A stretch of 7,710 nt of DNA from the NCBI GenBank assembly GCA_030044045.1, contig JASHWO010000190.1:1-7710 (forward strand), given 5' to 3'. Below are positions 4,503-7,710 of the stretch, one piece after another (position 1 is the first letter of the stretch; each line of letters begins with the position of its first letter). The DNA comes from Acidimicrobiales bacterium (lineage in GTDB: Bacteria; Actinomycetota; Acidimicrobiia; Acidimicrobiales; RAAP-2). The notes beneath the pieces were generated by a model. The model saw nothing but the letters and a program-made list of their open reading frames with translations, ran no database searches and was not told the DNA's origin. The translations under genes and the position numbers were made by a program.

Positions 4503-6200
4503 ATGAACGCTGCACGTACTTCCACGACCATGGAGGGGACGACCGCAGTTCTCGACCCGACTTTGGATTTCGCGCCAGCGGTCCTCGACCCAGCGCACAT
4601 CGGTGACATCGAAGGTGCGCTGGGCACCGTGCCGATGCGCGGCCGCGTACCTCGGAGCGGCCTGCGCCGGAAGCTCCTCACCTTTGCCGCCATCATGGGT
4701 CCCGGCCTCATCGTCATGGTCGGTGACAACGACGCCGGCGGCGTCCAGACCTATACGCAGGCCGGTCAGCGGTTCGGCTACAGCCTGCTGTGGGTCATGC
4801 TGCTCCTGTTGCCCGTGCTCCTCATCAACCAGGAGATGGTGGCGAGGCTCGGCACCGTGACGGGCGTCGGCCACGCCCGTCTCATCCGTGAGCGTTTCGG
4901 CCGGGCATGGGCGGCCTTCGCTGTGTTCGACCTGTTCCTCCTCAACTTCTTGACCTTGCTCACCGAGTTCATCGGGGTCTACTTCGGTCTCGGCTACTTC
5001 GGGGTACCCAAGCTGCTCGCCGTCAGCCTGGCCGGAGTCCTGCTGTTCGCCATTGCCGTGACTGGTCGCTTCCGGTGGTGGGAGCGGTGCATGTTCACCC
5101 TCATCCTCGGCAGCTTCGTGTTCGTCCCCGCGATACTCCTGTCCCACCCGAAGTGGGGCCAGGTCGGGTACCACTTCGTCATCCCCGATATCGCAGGGGG
5201 CGTCAGCAGCTCGGCGATCCTGCTCATCGTGGCCATGATCGGGACGACGGTCGCCCCGTGGCAGTTGTTCTTCCAGCAGTCGAACGTCCTCGACAAGCGC
5301 ATCAGCCCCCGGTGGCTGCGTTACGAGCGCTGGGACACCTTCGGAGGCGGCATCCTGACCACGGTTGCCGCGGTTGCCATGATCGTCTTTGGGGCGGCGC
5401 TGTTCCACACCCATGCGTTCGGACGAACAGCGACCTACACCGACTCGGGATGGTTCAACCACGCCATCGCCGTTACCCTCGGACCGGTCGCTGGAGCCAT
5501 CGCTGCGGTCATGCTGGTCGTTGCTGCCCTGGTCGGGGCGGGAGCGGTGTCACTCTCCACCTCCTACGCCTTCGGCGACAGTTTCAAGCGGCACCACTCG
5601 CTGCACCGGACGGTCAAGACCGCACCGCTGTTCTACGGCGCCTACGCCGTGCAGATCGTGGTCGCCTGTCTCGTCGTCGGCCTTGGCTCCAATGCGCTGT
5701 TGGGGACGGCGACCCAGTACGTTCAGGTGCTTGCGGGCATCCTGCTGCCCTCGGCGAGCCTGTTCCTGGTGTTGCTCTGCAACGACACCGAGATCCTCGG
5801 GCCGTGGATCAACGGACGGGTGCTCAACTTCTTCGCCGTCCTCATCGTGGCCGTGCTCATCGCCCTGTCCTTGGACTTGACGATCGCCACGCTGTTCCCC
5901 GCCATCAACGGGGTCACGCTGACCGAGGTGTGCTTCGTCGGCGGAGCGGCTCTCGCGCTTCCCACTGTCGCCGTCATTGCGTGGGTGCGCCGGGGACGGA
6001 TCGCCCATGGCGAGGTTCGGGACCCTCGGGCCGAGGTCGCCCACCTCGACCGGACGACGTGGCGGATGCGCCCCCTCGAGGAACTCGCAGCGCCACGGCG
6101 GTCCATGCTTCGCATCGTGAGTGTCTACGCCCTGCGGGCGTACGTTGTCGTCGCCCTCATCATCGTCGGCGTGAAGGTGTTCAGCCCGTTTGTCCACTGA
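4503..6200 (+). CDS. NRAMP-family divalent metal transporter, NRMT-like metal site
   Basis: This 565-residue protein is an NRAMP-type proton-coupled divalent metal importer with about 11-12 membrane helices and a soluble N-terminus of about 55 residues. The helix-1 signature is GPG (67-69) and then GDNDAGG (74-80): Asp77 is conserved, but the usual DPGN Asn is Gly80. In helix 6 the usual TTVMPH is TTVAPW (248-253), so the metal-binding Met is Ala251. CNDTEILGPWING (426-438) is also typical of the family. Loss of the soft Met ligand is known in NRAMP-related Mg transporters (NRMT), so Mg, or Mn with altered selectivity, is a likely substrate. The start is ATG at 4503 with GGAAGGA upstream. The gene is divergent from mntP, follows a long structured leader, and overlaps the reductase gene tail by 20 bases. 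Confidence 0.9.
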   Translation: MNAARTSTTMEGTTAVLDPTLDFAPAVLDPAHIGDIEGALGTVPMRGRVPRSGLRRKLLTFAAIMGPGLIVMVGDNDAGGVQTYTQAGQRFGYSLLWVMLLLLPVLLINQEMVARLGTVTGVGHARLIRERFGRAWAAFAVFDLFLLNFLTLLTEFIGVYFGLGYFGVPKLLAVSLAGVLLFAIAVTGRFRWWERCMFTLILGSFVFVPAILLSHPKWGQVGYHFVIPDIAGGVSSSAILLIVAMIGTTVAPWQLFFQQSNVLDKRISPRWLRYERWDTFGGGILTTVAAVAMIVFGAALFHTHAFGRTATYTDSGWFNHAIAVTLGPVAGAIAAVMLVVAALVGAGAVSLSTSYAFGDSFKRHHSLHRTVKTAPLFYGAYAVQIVVACLVVGLGSNALLGTATQYVQVLAGILLPSASLFLVLLCNDTEILGPWINGRVLNFFAVLIVAVLIALSLDLTIATLFPAINGVTLTEVCFVGGAALALPTVAVIAWVRRGRIAHGEVRDPRAEVAHLDRTTWRMRPLEELAAPRRSMLRIVSVYALRAYVVVALIIVGVKVFSPFVH

Positions 6201-6867
6201 CCCGTCTACCAGGAAATTCAGGTTCGTGTTGTGTAAAGCTGGAGGCGCCGACTAGTCCTCCGCACGAACCTGTGCGGAGCTGGCGGACGAGCGGGCCAGC
6301 GGGCCAGCGGGCCACGCGGTAGCGGAGGTAGACGACTCTCGAGCTGAAGGTGCGGGTCTCGACGAGCTCGAGATCCACCCGGCGCTCGCGCTGGGGAAAG
6401 AACGGAATGCCACCGCCAACCAGCACCGGGTAGACCCTGGCCCGGTACTCGTCGATCAGGCCGAACGCGGCTGCCTCGGCGGCGAGCATCGCGCCGCCGA
6501 TGGCGATGTCACCTTCCCCCGGCTCGGCTCGCAACCGCTCGATCTCCTCCGCCAGGCCACCGGAGGCCAGGCGGGCATTGCCCTGCACCGCCGACAGCGT
6601 GGTGGAGAACACCACCTTCGGCAGCGGCTTCCAGATCGCGGCCCACTCGAGCATTGCGTCGTCGAGCGATGGATCCTGGTCGGCGGTCTCCCAGTACAGC
6701 ATCGTCTCGTACAGCCGTCGTCCCAACAGGTGGACGCCGACCTCTCGTATCTCGTCGGTGACGAAGCGAAAGACCTCCTCGTCGGGCGCCGTCCAGCCGA
6801 AGTCGCCGTCCGGCCCGACGATGTAGCCGTCGAGTGAGACGCCCATCGAATAGGTCACGCTGCGCAT
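6181..6867 (-). CDS. RibD C-terminal/dihydrofolate reductase-like protein with extended tail
   Basis: This 228-residue protein belongs to the dihydrofolate reductase-like RibD C-terminal family, small cytoplasmic NADPH-dependent reductases. Markers are the N-terminal SMGVSLDGYIVGPDGDFGW (7-25), GRRLYETMLYW (49-59), VVFSTTL (85-91), GDIAIGGAMLAAEA (119-132) and a final VYPVLVGGGIPFF (145-157). The family usually ends near residue 186 (VVYLRYRVAR); here about 42 further residues run through a triplicated 8-bp repeat, a hairpin and repeat copy C, stopping inside the NRAMP 3' end. The original stop was probably lost by insertion or frameshift. ATG at 6867 is preceded by GAGGAGGA; the frame is open to 7011 but lacks homology there. 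It is divergent from padR, which may repress it. The substrate is unknown. Confidence 0.87.
   Translation of the reverse strand: MRSVTYSMGVSLDGYIVGPDGDFGWTAPDEEVFRFVTDEIREVGVHLLGRRLYETMLYWETADQDPSLDDAMLEWAAIWKPLPKVVFSTTLSAVQGNARLASGGLAEEIERLRAEPGEGDIAIGGAMLAAEAAAFGLIDEYRARVYPVLVGGGIPFFPQRERRVDLELVETRTFSSRVVYLRYRVARWPAGPLVRQLRTGSCGGLVGASSFTQHEPEFPGRRVSGQTG
6202..6251 (+). repeat. Third repeat copy (C), partial
   Basis: This 50-base stretch matches the right half of copy B (2061-2110) at 45 of 50 positions. It starts 2 bases after the NRAMP stop codon, just as copy B starts shortly after the antitoxin stop. It shares the GTGTAAAGCTGG-AGGCGCCGA core, and an inverted repeat again spans its right end. 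It also encodes residues about 206-222 of the reductase on the other strand. Confidence 0.85.
6221..6270. repeat. Inverted repeat at the right end of copy C
   Basis: GGTTCGTG (6221-6228) pairs perfectly with CACGAACC (6263-6270). In copy B the equivalent arms are GTTCGTA and TACGAAC, so a T-A pair has been replaced by a matching pair, a compensating change that suggests the pairing itself is selected. It overlaps the hairpin at 6258-6279, so the two structures are alternatives. Confidence 0.6.
6258..6279. terminator. Hairpin between NRAMP and reductase genes
   Basis: CTCCGCAC (6258-6265) and GTGCGGAG (6272-6279) form a perfect 8-bp stem with a six-base loop, 58 bases after the NRAMP stop. 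It may end the NRAMP transcript, although no T-run follows. On the other strand it lies within the extended reductase reading frame. Confidence 0.45.
6291..6314. repeat. Triplicated 8-bp tandem repeat in the reductase tail
   Basis: GCGGGCCA occurs three times in succession. The unit length is not a multiple of three, so gain or loss of one copy would shift the reading frame of the reductase tail (residues about 185-193) and move its stop codon. Confidence 0.75.
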
Positions 6868-6915
6868 CAGCAGTCCTCCTCGGTCACGGGTCCGACCGTA
6901 CGACCACTCTATTGC

Positions 6916-6947
6916 TTGACGATATACCGTCTGACGTAGTATATAAC
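6916..6947 (+). promoter_or_regulatory. padR promoter with overlapping inverted repeat
   Basis: TTGACG (6916-6921) and TATATA (6940-6945) form a good promoter with an 18-base spacer. Transcription would begin near 6952, about 76 bases before padR. The spacer and -10 are spanned by ATATAC-N11-GTATAT (6922-6944). AT-rich inverted repeats of this kind are typical PadR operators and stand out against the GC-rich surroundings. The site also lies 55 bases upstream of the divergent reductase gene, so one repressor could control both. Confidence 0.6.
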
Positions 6948-7027
6948 GCTCCATGGCTGGCGAGCCCAGGGCATTGACAGATGGGCGGTGGCGCCCGCCA
7001 CCCTCGCCCACACTCGGAGCACGCTGA

Positions 7028-7357
7028 ATGGAACCGACGCGGCTCGCCGGTCTCGGGCGCTACAGCGGCCCGGCCACCCTCATCCTCTCGAGCCTCGCCG
7101 CGGGCACCAAGCACGGCTATGCCCTGACCAAGGACATCGAGCAGTTCTCCGGGGTCCACCTGTCGCCCGGCACGCTCTACGGCGCGTTGACGCGTCTCGT
7201 CGACCAGGGCCTCATCGAACCGGTCGCCTCAGACGATGAGCGCAGGCGTCCCTACTGCATCACGCCGGCCGGATCGAAGGCGCTGCAGGTCCAGCTCTCA
7301 GCGCAGCGGCGCGTTGCCGAGGTGGGCCTGCGGCGGCTGGCTGGAGAGAATTCGTGA
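7028..7357 (+). CDS. PadR-family transcriptional repressor
   Basis: This 109-residue protein is a short PadR-type regulator made almost entirely of the winged helix-turn-helix domain. The core runs from about 15 to 85: ATLILSSLAAGTKHGYALTK, then LSPGTLYGALTRLVDQGLIEP (45-65), where the recognition helix lies, and a wing with RRRPYCITPAG (72-82). The short C-terminal helix (about 86-107) would form the dimer. The start is ATG at 7028 with a weak GGAG about 9 bases upstream. Its stop overlaps the next gene start as GTGA, so the two genes are translationally coupled. PadR proteins usually repress their own promoter and release it on ligand binding; the inverted repeat at 6922-6944 is the likely site. 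The ligand is unknown. Confidence 0.92.
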   Translation: MEPTRLAGLGRYSGPATLILSSLAAGTKHGYALTKDIEQFSGVHLSPGTLYGALTRLVDQGLIEPVASDDERRRPYCITPAGSKALQVQLSAQRRVAEVGLRRLAGENS

Positions 7358-7710
7358 ACGATCGCACCAGCCGGCGCACCACCCGCCTCGCCCTGCTCTA
7401 CCCGCGCCAGTGGCGCCGCCGCTATCCGGACTTCGTCGAAGTGCTCGCCGCCGAACTGGCGGATCATCCCCGTGGTGTCCGCCGGGACGTGCTGCGGGGC
7501 GCCTTCATCGAGTGGCTGCGCGTGATGGGCGTCCTGCCGGCCGGCCCCGGAGACGAGGCGCGCTCCGGCCTCGGGCTCCTCTGCGCCTCGCTGCTGCCGT
7601 TCGTGGGCCTGTCGGCGGGTATGTGGTCACAGCTTCGCACGGCGACCACCGGACATGGTCCTGCGCTCCCGGTCCTGCATGCGGCCGACCTACTGCTGGC
7701 GACGGGCACG
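7354..7710 (+). CDS. PadR-coupled membrane protein, cut by window end
   Basis: This gene starts with GTG at 7354, overlapping the padR stop, and stays open for 119 codons to the end of the window. The N-terminal motif LALLYPRQWRRRYPDFVEVL (12-31) is typical of actinobacterial membrane proteins encoded directly after PadR regulators. Residues about 32-70 are basic and soluble. Residues about 71-90 (SGLGLLCASLLPFVGLSAGM) form the first probable membrane helix, and a second may begin near residue 106. The role of the family is not established; repression by the upstream PadR is the most likely link. The 3' part, and therefore the number of helices, is missing. Confidence 0.8.
   Translation, partial: MNDRTSRRTTRLALLYPRQWRRRYPDFVEVLAAELADHPRGVRRDVLRGAFIEWLRVMGVLPAGPGDEARSGLGLLCASLLPFVGLSAGMWSQLRTATTGHGPALPVLHAADLLLATGT

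Noticed and set aside
4461..5462. 333-residue minus-strand ORF opposite the NRAMP gene
   Set aside because: Its Glu/Asp/His/Gln-rich, repetitive translation is the usual antisense shadow of a hydrophobic transporter gene.
6868..7011. Upstream extension of the reductase start
   Set aside because: ATG at 6867 has a strong GAGGAGGA site and matches the family N-terminus; the upstream part overlaps the divergent promoter.

Overview
The window looks like a chromosomal segment of a high-GC actinobacterium. Third codon positions are almost all G or C, GTG starts are frequent, one start appears leaderless, and the gene families (VapBC, a HicA-like toxin with an HTH partner, PadR with a small membrane protein) are common in Actinomycetota. 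No rRNA, tRNA or CRISPR array was seen. The exact taxon cannot be fixed from this sequence.

Positions 1-295 are extremely GC-rich with no convincing gene. Positions 296-967 (minus strand) hold a VapB/VapC toxin-antitoxin pair. Positions 1185-1984 (plus strand) hold a second pair, a small HicA-like protein and a 176-residue helix-turn-helix partner, with its own promoter. This second pair sits between two nearly identical 102-bp direct repeats (1080-1181 and 2006-2107, 100/102 identical). A third, partial repeat copy lies at 6202-6251, directly after the NRAMP stop codon. An unrecognised 129-residue gene (2285-2674) and a possible 62-residue ORF (2744-2932) follow the second pair.

Positions 2959-6200 look like a divalent-metal locus. 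On the minus strand lie a MntP-type manganese exporter (3516-4115) and, 86 bp downstream, a two-helix membrane protein (2959-3429). Facing away from mntP is a large NRAMP-family importer (4503-6200) with a non-canonical metal site: the usual DPGN motif reads DAGG and the usual MPH reads APW. Its roughly 320-nt leader contains a 17-codon proline-rich ORF (4214-4267) with a perfect AGGAGGTGA ribosome-binding site. Several hairpins follow, two of which cannot form together. The arrangement resembles enterobacterial MgtL-type leaders of magnesium transporters, but it was not matched to any described element and is the most interesting feature of the window.

Positions 6181-7710 hold a RibD/DHFR-like reductase on the minus strand, whose C-terminus runs through the third repeat copy and overlaps the end of the NRAMP gene. 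A divergent PadR repressor follows, overlapping by 4 bases a membrane-protein gene that is cut off by the window end. An inverted repeat lies between the -35 and -10 elements in the shared promoter region. Functionally the segment combines two small toxin-antitoxin modules, a metal import/export pair with elaborate cis-regulation, and a PadR-controlled unit.
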